From CBDUWP01 sp965370955 (GTDB taxonomy: Bacteria; Planctomycetota; Phycisphaerae; Sedimentisphaerales; Anaerobacaceae), in contig CBDUWP010000034.1 of assembly GCA_965370955.1 (NCBI GenBank), positions 1 to 15,397 on the forward strand: DNA of 15,397 nt, read 5' to 3'. This document shows positions 1-6,242 of this stretch, one piece after another. Under the pieces are notes generated by a model. That model had not been told where the DNA came from, searched no databases, and saw nothing but the letters and a program-made list of their open reading frames with translations. Positions within the stretch are counted from its first letter, which is position 1. Every line of letters starts with the position of its first letter. Position numbers and translations under genes: made by a program.

Positions 1-63
1 AAAGGGGATGGGCTGTAAACCCATTAGCGTAAGCTTACGCTGGTTCGAATCCAGCTCGGCCCA
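1..63 (+). tRNA. tRNA-Tyr (anticodon GTA), 5' end cut off by the window
   Basis: The 3' three quarters of a tRNA are visible. The anticodon stem is 8-12 paired with 20-24, and its 7-base loop at 13-19 carries GTA at 15-17, which reads tyrosine codons. The variable region 25-38 is long (14 nt, with a small GTA/TAC stem), as expected for the class II tRNA-Tyr. The T stem is 39-43 paired with 51-55 around the loop TTCGAAT. The 3' acceptor strand is 56-62 with discriminator A63. The following bases are CTG, so a CCA end is not encoded and must be added after transcription. The 5' acceptor strand and most of the D arm lie outside the window. Confidence 0.93.
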
Positions 64-72
64 CTGATAATA

Positions 73-109
73 AAAAAACCCACAACTCATGACGAGAAGT
101 GGGTTTTTT
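73..109. terminator. Bidirectional Rho-independent terminator between tRNA-Tyr and the HEAT-repeat gene
   Basis: The inverted repeat CCCAC (79-83) / GTGGG (99-103) is flanked by A6 (73-78) on the left and T6 (104-109) on the right. A U-tract therefore follows the hairpin in both directions. It lies between the tRNA transcribed rightwards and the gene ending at 126 transcribed leftwards, so one hairpin can serve both. Confidence 0.85.
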
Positions 110-125
110 ATTGAGTAAATTCAAT

Positions 126-2273
126 CTACTTTTTCCAACTCTCCGACTGCTTCTGCCAATTAGGACATTTATCAGTTATCTTCAAACGACCAAACATGTC
201 ACGCAATAACTCCCGCTCGGCAACAGAAGCTGTCGACAAATGGCGAGCAATAACAGAGGATATCGGGCCATCAATTTTCAAGTCGCACTCCAAAATACTA
301 TTCGATAACAAATGATAGGCTTGCTCAAAATTGTCCGTCAATAAATAGGCATCCAACAAACGAGATAAAAAATAGTCCCGCTTAGCAATGTCCTCTACAC
401 CACCGGCGAGCAATGACCAATACTTCACAGAATTGTCAAAATCCTTGTCGCGGCTATAAAGCTCAGCCAACTGATTTCGGGCAACTAAAGTTACAGCTGT
501 GTTCGACTCCGATACAGACTTCTGCTCGGCTATCAATAAAATCGGAGCGTATTTAGCTAAAGAAACCGTTCCCAAATCATCAGAAAAACGAGACAGTAAA
601 TCGCCCAAAACAAGAGAGTCACTACGCTTGGCAATAGACAAAATCGAACGCCAAAGCTTGTCCAAATCATCATCAGAACCAAAACGGCCAATGAGCCAAC
701 CAAAATCGTCCTTAATGCCTATCGAACCTGCTAAATCAATAATTTTAGCACGAATCGTCTTGTCACTATCGTTGATCATGGCTTGACGAAAAACACGAAG
801 AGCCTTAATGCCGTCAACGTTGATCAAACCGTCAACGGAAAACTGACGGATCAAAACACTATCACTCAATAAACCTGCCTCAAATGAAGAATTAAAGGCT
901 TTAGCTCCCTCAGTTTTTAAACTCTTTTGGCCGCAAATCTGAGCCATAACACCGAGCAAATGGCCACGCAAAGCAACCGGCATCTCAGGAGTATTCGATT
1001 CATAACGCTTAAGCAATAAGCCTAAATAAAACACAATATCCTCCTGCTCCATGTCATTGTTCTCTAGCAACTTCTTGATAATCGAACCGCCCTTCTTAAC
1101 ACGATCCGAATCGGCAGAAGCTAAAAACTTGGCTGACCAATCTAACGTCTCTTTGCGAATCGTAGGATCTAATTCGATACCAGAATTGGGCGATAAAGCA
1201 TAATGACACGACGCTGAAAGGGCTGTCAATAACTCAACCTCAACGGCAGAATCCTTCTCCAGATGCAATTGAGCCAATAACTGAACCGACGAATCAAGCT
1301 GGGACATCAAAGATAATAAATGAGCTGTTCTGTAACGAACGTCCTTGTCACTGTCAGATATCAACTTAATCAAGGACTGGCCTAACTCAGGCGGCAATTG
1401 GGGATTGGTACTCTTACGCCATTGCAAAATTTTCTCCAATGACCATAACTTAACCAAACGATTGGAACTGGCGAGCTGATCCGTTAAAAAAATGCCTTTA
1501 TCAGCATCTGTTTTACCGTTATATAAAATCTCAATCGAGGAAAAATATTGACCCTGCCAATAGTCAACCTGCTTTTGACAATTACGAATCTGCTCGTCCT
1601 GACGAATCAGCCAATCTCGCAAAAACTCACTCTTGCCCTTACGCTTTAAGCCTTCGCGTATCTGTTTCCTGATCCGCTTGTCACGGTCAATCGGAATGCC
1701 AAGCGAACGGATCGCCTTTTCAGCCTCTTCGGCAATCCTTGACTCCTTGTCGTCAAGAATGTCCATCAATTTGAAAATGGCTTTCATGTCAGGCTGAAGC
1801 TTCAAAGCGTAAATCACATTCAAACGACTCGCAACAGAAAGGGAAGAATCGGTCGCTAACCTCTCCAACGATTTGGCAAGCTCAGAATAATCGAAAATCA
1901 AGGTCGCCTCAGCAGCTAATTTGGCAAGAGCCGCATCTTTACCAACCAACAAAGACAGCAAAGGCTCCATGAAATCAAATCGAGAACTAATACGCTTCTT
2001 GTCAATACGAGCCTGAATCAAGGACTTGCAAATGGATTGTCTGGCGGTGGGATTGTCAAAATTAGATAAAATGTCCAGCAATATCGCTCGGCCAGCTTCA
2101 TCGCTACTAAAAAGCATGACGCTGGCTGCGTCTATGCGAATCTGATCAGTCGAACTCTCCAGCAAAGTGCTCTTGTTAATCTTCATCTGCATGGTCAACG
2201 AATCATCGCTACCATACAAAAGAGAAACTGAAAATAATAAAAATAACGAAATCAAAATAAATGTTTTTCTCAT
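126..2273 (-). CDS. Exported HEAT-repeat protein with TPR-like C-terminus
   Basis: A 715-residue protein of unknown precise function. I chose the start at 2273 over the longer frame to 2312. It puts a classical signal peptide at the very N-terminus (MRKTF, a hydrophobic stretch at about 5-19, likely cleavage near Gly21-Ser22), and GGAAAG lies 6 bases upstream. There is no lipobox cysteine, so it should be periplasmic or otherwise exported. After about residue 45 the protein is almost wholly helical, with repeated HEAT-like helix pairs, clearest at about 60-190 and 290-380 (for example the segment around DSDKDVRYRTAHLL, about 307-320). The C-terminal region near residues 600-660 resembles TPR-type helical hairpins (DKDFDNSVKYW, then DNFEQAYHLL). 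Such solenoids are usually protein-binding scaffolds; no catalytic motif is visible. It follows xerD on the same strand after 144 bp, so read-through co-transcription is possible but not shown. Family identification is good; the cellular role is not known. Confidence 0.75.
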   Translation of the reverse strand: MRKTFILISLFLLFSVSLLYGSDDSLTMQMKINKSTLLESSTDQIRIDAASVMLFSSDEAGRAILLDILSNFDNPTARQSICKSLIQARIDKKRISSRFDFMEPLLSLLVGKDAALAKLAAEATLIFDYSELAKSLERLATDSSLSVASRLNVIYALKLQPDMKAIFKLMDILDDKESRIAEEAEKAIRSLGIPIDRDKRIRKQIREGLKRKGKSEFLRDWLIRQDEQIRNCQKQVDYWQGQYFSSIEILYNGKTDADKGIFLTDQLASSNRLVKLWSLEKILQWRKSTNPQLPPELGQSLIKLISDSDKDVRYRTAHLLSLMSQLDSSVQLLAQLHLEKDSAVEVELLTALSASCHYALSPNSGIELDPTIRKETLDWSAKFLASADSDRVKKGGSIIKKLLENNDMEQEDIVFYLGLLLKRYESNTPEMPVALRGHLLGVMAQICGQKSLKTEGAKAFNSSFEAGLLSDSVLIRQFSVDGLINVDGIKALRVFRQAMINDSDKTIRAKIIDLAGSIGIKDDFGWLIGRFGSDDDLDKLWRSILSIAKRSDSLVLGDLLSRFSDDLGTVSLAKYAPILLIAEQKSVSESNTAVTLVARNQLAELYSRDKDFDNSVKYWSLLAGGVEDIAKRDYFLSRLLDAYLLTDNFEQAYHLLSNSILECDLKIDGPISSVIARHLSTASVAERELLRDMFGRLKITDKCPNWQKQSESWKK

Positions 2274-2417
2274 ATTATTCTTTCCAAATTCTAAATATAA
2301 ATACAATATCAACCGCTAAATAATACCATACAAACAAAAAAAGTAAACCACCCGCCCTTGCGGATGTAGTATTACAAAGGAAAAACAAAATCTATAACTG
2401 TCACCTGATGTGAAATT
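2274..2417 (-). other. Intergenic gap between xerD and the HEAT-repeat gene
   Basis: This 144-bp gap holds the ribosome binding site of the downstream gene (GGAAAG on the minus strand, about 2280-2285). It also has a weak 4-bp hairpin, CCGC/GCGG at 2352-2363. On the minus strand a T-run follows only about 9 bases later (2336-2342). This might be a poor terminator for xerD, but the short stem and the displaced T-run make it unconvincing. No clear promoter was recognised. Confidence 0.3.
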
Positions 2418-3356
2418 TTACTGTCTCGGGTGAAACTTCTTGTGCAAACTCCGCAAACGCTCATTGTCAACGTGAGTATATATCTGGGTAGTAGCAATGT
2501 CAACGTGGCCAAGCAACTCCTGAACTGTGCGAATGCCAGCCCCGCCCGAAAGCAAATGAGTAGCAAAACAATGGCGAAGAGTGTGGGCAGTGATATTCTT
2601 CGGCATGCCGGCAAGCCTTGCATATTTCTTGACCAAACGCCAAATGTCAATACGGCCGAGACGACGGCCTGTGCGAGAAAGAAAAAGCCAGCTGTCACTT
2701 TCATCACTAAATAATTCCGGACGCAACTGGTCTATATATCGGCCAACGTAATCAATCGCTACCTTGCCGATTGGAACGATACGCTCTTTACTGCCCTTGC
2801 CCAAGCAGCGAAGATAGCCAATCTTTAGATTCAAACTCTCAAGTTTCAATGACGAAAGCTCACTGGCTCTGGTGCCTGTCGCATATAACAATTCCAAAAT
2901 GGCTTTGTCACGCAAATAATAGGCACTGGCAGAGTCGGGGCTGTCCAAAAGACGAATAACCTGCTCCTTACTGCAAACGATCGGCAAACGATGCCAGAGT
3001 TTCGGAGTCTCTAAAAAACCGGAAAAATCGTCCTCAATGATGTTACGGCCAACCGCAAAACGCAAAAACATGCGAACCGAAACAATAAAACGCTTAATAG
3101 TGTTCTCGCCAACTGATGACTTGCTCAAAAATTGCTGGTATTGATGAATTATGTCAGGTGTCAAATCTTGGATGGCACAAACGCCGTGTTGATCGCAATA
3201 TTCGCTGAAACCCTTCAAATCGCGGCCGTAAGCTAAGGTGGTATTCGTCGAAAGGCCGGCTTCGGCAGCCAAATATGTCAAAAAATCGTTGATAATCGAG
3301 CCAAATGGCAGCGAAACCAACTTTTCTCTTATCGACCGGCATTGAGCTACACTCAT
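2418..3356 (-). CDS. xerD: Site-specific tyrosine recombinase XerD
   Basis: A 312-residue tyrosine recombinase. XerC/XerD act as a pair at the chromosomal dif site to resolve chromosome dimers at division, under FtsK control. The N-terminal SAM-like core-binding domain covers about residues 20-105 and the catalytic domain about 125-305. All catalytic residues are present: Arg163 (ATGTRASE), Lys187 (LGKGSKER), His258 and Arg261 (HTLRH), His284 (LLGHVDIATTQIY) and nucleophile Tyr293. Their spacing is offset by a constant 14-15 residues from Escherichia coli XerD (R148, K172, H244, R247, H270, Y279), and the IATTQIYTHV block is XerD-like. The gene is therefore intact and slightly longer at its N-terminus. 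The start at 3356 is preceded by GGAAAG, 8 bases upstream. It is read divergently from the deoxyhypusine-synthase-like gene. XerC is a less likely label; a mobile-element integrase is unlikely. Confidence 0.92.
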   Translation of the reverse strand: MSVAQCRSIREKLVSLPFGSIINDFLTYLAAEAGLSTNTTLAYGRDLKGFSEYCDQHGVCAIQDLTPDIIHQYQQFLSKSSVGENTIKRFIVSVRMFLRFAVGRNIIEDDFSGFLETPKLWHRLPIVCSKEQVIRLLDSPDSASAYYLRDKAILELLYATGTRASELSSLKLESLNLKIGYLRCLGKGSKERIVPIGKVAIDYVGRYIDQLRPELFSDESDSWLFLSRTGRRLGRIDIWRLVKKYARLAGMPKNITAHTLRHCFATHLLSGGAGIRTVQELLGHVDIATTQIYTHVDNERLRSLHKKFHPRQ

Positions 3357-3674
3357 ATGTGTTTCTTTCCGTTACTAAAAGCTATCTATATATAGGTCAT
3401 TCTATATATTAGGTCTTTATCTATTTAATATCAGACATTTTGCAAAACTTGCATTAAAAATAATGGCTCTACACAAACAAATACGACAATTAAAACAATT
3501 ATGTGTGGAGTTTTCTGAAATTTAGCTGATTTTTTCAAAAAATCTGGCTAATCGCTCTAAAAATACTTTTTTTTTGACAAAAAATGCTTTTCGGTTACAT
3601 TTGTCAGAATAAACCTCGCCATAATGATGGTTGGGCTGAAAATAAAACCCTAAACCTTCAGGAAAATGATCGTG
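3357..3674. promoter_or_regulatory. Divergent intergenic region between xerD and the deoxyhypusine-synthase-like gene
   Basis: An AT-rich 318-bp region with no gene. Near xerD it carries a near-exact direct repeat, CTATATATAGGTC (3386-3398) and CTATATATTAGGTC (3402-3415), with 16-base periodicity. Further out is the palindrome TTTTGCAAAA (3438-3447). For xerD, a minus-strand extended -10 candidate (TGATATTAA, about 3425-3433) lies behind TTGCAA. For the plus-strand gene there is a better promoter at 3574-3601, listed separately. No small RNA or riboswitch fold was recognised. Confidence 0.5.
3574..3601 (+). promoter_or_regulatory. Candidate sigma-70-type promoter of the deoxyhypusine-synthase-like / gmhA pair
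   Basis: A perfect -35 hexamer TTGACA (3574-3579) is followed by a 16-base spacer and TACATT (3596-3601), which matches the -10 consensus at 4 of 6 positions. Transcription would begin near 3608, giving a leader of about 65 bases to the start codon. This is a consensus match only. Confidence 0.5.
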
Positions 3675-4700
3675 ATGCAATATGATGGAAAATATGGCAT
3701 TTTCAATGTCGATGACATTGTGACCTATCCGCTGTCTGAAAGAACGAACAAAGTGACAATTGATGATATTGTCCGGCCTGACGGCGAAGTCGATATCGAT
3801 TTGCCACTGGAAACAAAAAAAGATATCGATAATTTAGCAAGTGACATCGTATCAGCTAGAAAAAATAGCCGGCCTGTAATACTCTTTACCGGAGCTCACG
3901 CAATCAAAAACGGGCTGGGGAAATTGCTGATAAAACTTGTCGAAAAAAATATGGTGACACTCATCGCCGGAAATGGCGCGACTGCTATTCACGATTTTGA
4001 ATTGGCACTTATCGGCCAAACCAGCGAGCATGTTCCAAACGCTCTCGAAAAAGGCGGGTTCGGTATGGCATACGAATTCGCATATATCAACGAAGCGACA
4101 GTTATTGGAAACAAACAAAATCTAGGGCTGGGAGAAGCACTTGGAAAAGCAATTTGTGACGAAAGTTTTTGGCAATTGGTGTTGAAAAAAGCGGCAAACG
4201 AAAAAAGCCCGAAACAGTTCGACCATCCTGAAATTAGTCTGCTTGCGGCTTGTTATAAAAATGATGTGCCAATGACGATACATGTCGGAATAGGAACGGA
4301 TGTCACCGACCAGCATAAATCGTTTGATCCGGCGGCAAAGGGAGCGGCAAGCGGCAGAGATTTTCTTATCTATACCAATGAATGTGCGAAATTGGTTGAT
4401 GGCGGCGTTATTTTGAATATCGCAAGTGCAGTGACAGGGCCTGAGGTCTTGCTAAAAGCTATCTCTATGGCGGCTAATGTCGGAAAAAGGCCAAAAAAAA
4501 TTATCACGGCGGATTTCGATCTGAGAAATTTCCGGCCAGAACATATGGCAAATGAGCAAGCTCAAAATTATTATTTCAGAGATCAAAAGAGTATCGTGAC
4601 AAGAGTGCCAAAAGCTTTCGGCGGAACGGGAACCTATATTCAAGGGAACCAAAAGCAAACTGTGCCGTATCTATATAAAAAAATCGTGGAACTATTATAG
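3675..4700 (+). CDS. Deoxyhypusine-synthase-like NAD-binding protein, linked to gmhA
   Basis: A 341-residue protein (344 if started at 3666). Its fold signature resembles deoxyhypusine synthase / homospermidine synthase: TGAHAIKNGLGKLLIKLVEKN (about residues 72-92), then AGNGATAIHDFE (98-109), HVGIGTDVTDQH (203-214) and a glycine-rich DGGVILNIASAV segment (242-253) where the DHS family has its GGGVVKHH-type loop. In true DHS a lysine in a SWGKI-like motif near the C-terminus forms the spermidine imine; no such motif is seen here, so the classic reaction is doubtful. Bacteria also lack the eIF5A substrate. The start is uncertain. AGGA (3660-3663) is only 2 bases from ATG 3666, but 8 from GTG 3672 and 11 from ATG 3675; I chose 3675. 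gmhA follows after 34 bp, implying co-transcription and some link to sedoheptulose or heptose phosphates. Family assignment is fairly sure, function is not. Confidence 0.65.
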   Translation: MQYDGKYGIFNVDDIVTYPLSERTNKVTIDDIVRPDGEVDIDLPLETKKDIDNLASDIVSARKNSRPVILFTGAHAIKNGLGKLLIKLVEKNMVTLIAGNGATAIHDFELALIGQTSEHVPNALEKGGFGMAYEFAYINEATVIGNKQNLGLGEALGKAICDESFWQLVLKKAANEKSPKQFDHPEISLLAACYKNDVPMTIHVGIGTDVTDQHKSFDPAAKGAASGRDFLIYTNECAKLVDGGVILNIASAVTGPEVLLKAISMAANVGKRPKKIITADFDLRNFRPEHMANEQAQNYYFRDQKSIVTRVPKAFGGTGTYIQGNQKQTVPYLYKKIVELL

Positions 4701-4734
4701 CAAACAGCTGTCTCTTTTAGCTATGGGAAAAATA

Positions 4735-5316
4735 ATGAAAGAAAAAATACTAAACGCAATCAAATGTCACGAAATGCTGGTCGAAAAATTTAAAAGCAAA
4801 ATGATCGAAAATCTTTCAGCCATCTCAAAAACAATCTGCGAAAGTTTGAAAAATGGCGGATGTGTTTATCTCTGCGGAAATGGCGGATCGGCAGCGGACT
4901 GTCAGCATATCGCGGGAGAATTTGTGGGCAGATTCAAAGTCGATAGAAAACCTCTGGCGGCTGTGGCTTTTTCGACCGACAGCTCAGTCATAACCTGTAT
5001 CGGAAATGATTACAGCTTCGATGATATCTTTACCAGACAAACGGAGGCTTTAGTGCATGACGGGGACGTTCTGTGGGCTTTCTCGACCAGCGGAGAATCA
5101 GCTAACGTTGTCAATGCAGCGAAATTGGCGAAAGAAAAAAAGGCTGTCGTAATCGCCTTCACAGGTAAAAGCGATACGGCTCTCGAAAAAATTAGCGATA
5201 AATGTGTCACCATAAACTCCGACCAAACCTGCAGAAGCCAAGAAGTCCATCAGCTGGCCTATCATATAATCTGTGACCTCGTAGAAACTGAAATGTTTGC
5301 AGATATAAAACAATAA
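4735..5316 (+). CDS. gmhA: Phosphoheptose isomerase (D-sedoheptulose 7-phosphate isomerase)
   Basis: GmhA converts sedoheptulose 7-phosphate to D-glycero-D-manno-heptose 7-phosphate, the first step toward the ADP- or GDP-activated heptoses used in lipopolysaccharide core or other glycans. It is a cytoplasmic SIS-domain protein. The product is 193 residues, essentially the length of the E. coli enzyme (192). Visible signatures are the phosphate-binding CGNGGSAADCQHIAGEF (47-63), STSGESAN (117-124) and QEVHQLAYHII (169-179). The expected zinc ligands are His58, Glu62, Gln169 and His177, matching His61, Glu65, Gln172 and His180 of E. coli. The start at 4735 is chosen over 4723 because GGGA (4725-4728) sits 6 bases before it and nothing suitable precedes 4723. 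No other heptose gene (hldE, gmhB, heptosyltransferase) is in the window. A role in capsule or S-layer sugar rather than lipopolysaccharide is possible. Confidence 0.92.
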   Translation: MKEKILNAIKCHEMLVEKFKSKMIENLSAISKTICESLKNGGCVYLCGNGGSAADCQHIAGEFVGRFKVDRKPLAAVAFSTDSSVITCIGNDYSFDDIFTRQTEALVHDGDVLWAFSTSGESANVVNAAKLAKEKKAVVIAFTGKSDTALEKISDKCVTINSDQTCRSQEVHQLAYHIICDLVETEMFADIKQ

Positions 5317-5350
5317 AAAAAAAGCCCGACGGAATTGACCGAACGGGCTT
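5315..5350 (-). terminator. Rho-independent terminator of the GH38-remnant gene (minus strand)
   Basis: The inverted repeat AAGCCCG (5322-5328) / CGGGCTT (5344-5350) has an inner CGG/CCG extension (5330-5332 with 5339-5341). On the minus strand it is followed at once by nine Us (A-run 5315-5323). It lies 21 bp past the stop of the minus-strand gene at 5372. Downstream of the hairpin on the plus strand the sequence is GATGATAAAT, with no U-run, so it would stop gmhA transcripts less well, although it sits directly at the gmhA stop codon. Confidence 0.85.
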
Positions 5351-5371
5351 GATGATAAATAACAAATCAAA

Positions 5372-5899
5372 TCAAAACTTCAACTTGAATGTCTGTAACT
5401 CAAAAGGCAAAATGTTAAACTTCAGAGACGCCTTGTCAACGGTTGCCGGCTCATCGTCAGACTGCTCAATCAAATTGCAATGGGCAGCGGACTTGATAGG
5501 TTTAGCGAACTTGACCGTTACAGGATTCCGCTGACGATAATAATCCAAACCATGAAGAGGTTTGCCATTGAGCTTGAGCAAAGAGTAACCGTTAATATAC
5601 ATCTCTAAATAAAGCGGCTCGTTATCGTAGCCGGCGGGAACAGTAGTCTCACATTTCAAAAAGGCTGTCACATCATCGTCACCACCCCAAGTGTCACCGA
5701 CATTGAAGGGACGAAAATCAGCATCCAAAAACTCATACTCGCCCGGGCCAACATAATGAGACTGACGTATCTGCCAATTTGTAATGTCTACCGGAGCGTA
5801 ATACATGAGATGGCAAAGTTTTTTGATCTTCAAGTCAATAACGTCAGAGGGGAAAAATGCCGCCCTGCCTGCGTCAATAGCTACCTTACGTCTTGCCAT
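5372..5899 (-). CDS. Core-deleted GH38 alpha-mannosidase remnant (N-terminal domain fused to C-terminal tail)
   Basis: A 175-residue product if started at the ATG at 5899 (MARRKVAID; AAGG lies about 11 bases upstream). A longer frame reaches a TTG at 6025, but it runs through a tandem repeat and a putative promoter. The first about 119 residues resemble the N-terminal domain of bacterial GH38 mannosidases: a WGG-DDDVTAF segment, then VPAGYDNEPLYLEMYING and LNGKPLHGLD, as in YINGK plus Gly-Asx in those enzymes. Straight after HGLD the sequence continues YYRQRNPVTVKF...CNLIEQ...LKFNILPFELQTFKL, which is the extreme C-terminal strand set of GH38 proteins. Compare RQRSEVTIKTGF and ITMQIKPFQIVTLRI in the intact enzyme encoded at 8383-11529. 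About 850 residues, including every zinc and catalytic residue, are absent. It cannot be a mannosidase by the GH38 mechanism. The frame is open, with a ribosome binding site and a strong terminator, so it may be an expressed relic or a repurposed beta-domain protein. Confidence 0.6.
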   Translation of the reverse strand: MARRKVAIDAGRAAFFPSDVIDLKIKKLCHLMYYAPVDITNWQIRQSHYVGPGEYEFLDADFRPFNVGDTWGGDDDVTAFLKCETTVPAGYDNEPLYLEMYINGYSLLKLNGKPLHGLDYYRQRNPVTVKFAKPIKSAAHCNLIEQSDDEPATVDKASLKFNILPFELQTFKLKF

Positions 5900-6242
5900 A
5901 AGCTGAAAAACCTTAAAAAAATAAATGTCGTATAATAATGATAATGATGATAATGATGATAATGATGATTCAAAATCGCTGCAAATGCCACAAATTCTAC
6001 TGCCATTGTGGATTGATGTAAGCAAAATTTAACGCGATTGTCAATATCAATAGGGATATGAACATTTGACGCAAAATGGTAAATAACATGTCAATTTTTC
6101 CTACAAAAGACAATTTCAAAACTTTTTGCAAATACAAAACATTTTAATGAAAGAATAGGCAATTTTTGCTTGTAATTTTACCGCAAAATATGTAAAAAAC
6201 GGGTTTAATTATAGAAATTGATGATCGTGCTGAAAGGTTATA
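5900..6242. promoter_or_regulatory. Divergent leader and promoter region between the GH38 remnant and the DUF5107 gene
   Basis: A 343-bp AT-rich region without a confident gene. Leftward, a candidate promoter for the remnant gene is TTGACA on the minus strand (6039-6044) with 17 bases to TTACAT (6016-6021), a poor -10. The leader then contains the 9-bp tandem repeat at 5935-5967. Rightward, the DUF5107 gene has AAAGG (6234-6237) 5 bases before its ATG. A possible plus promoter is TTGCTT (about 6166-6171) with 17 bases to TATGTA, also weak. GCAATTTTTGC (6159-6169) is a small palindrome that could be half of an operator. None of these is more than a consensus guess. Confidence 0.4.
5935..5967. 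repeat. 9-bp tandem repeat (ATAATGATG)n in the leader of the GH38 remnant
   Basis: ATAATG (5935-5940) is followed by three exact copies of ATAATGATG (5941-5949, 5950-5958, 5959-5967) and a broken fourth. On the minus strand it lies about 35 bases upstream of the preferred start codon of the remnant gene. If the longer frame is used it would encode a Ser-Ser-Leu repeat. The unit length is a multiple of three, so copy-number change would not shift a reading frame but could alter leader length. Confidence 0.85.

Noticed and set aside
2418..3356. Tyrosine recombinase near a tRNA gene as the integrase of a mobile island
   Set aside because: Catalytic residues and their spacing follow XerD of E. 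coli throughout. No attachment-site duplication of the tRNA 3' end was noticed, and the neighbours are not phage or plasmid genes.
3629..3658. Possible hairpin (GGTTGGG / CCCTAAACC) in the leader of the deoxyhypusine-synthase-like gene
   Set aside because: Needs two bulges and only 3 contiguous GC pairs; too weak to call a riboswitch or attenuator.
5935..5967. Short CRISPR-like array
   Set aside because: Units are 9 bp, contiguous and without spacers; this is a simple tandem repeat.
5900..6025. N-terminal extension of the GH38-remnant gene to a TTG at 6025
   Set aside because: The extension is encoded by the tandem repeat and neighbouring leader sequence, resembles no GH38 N-terminus and overlaps the putative -10 element; the ATG at 5899 is better.
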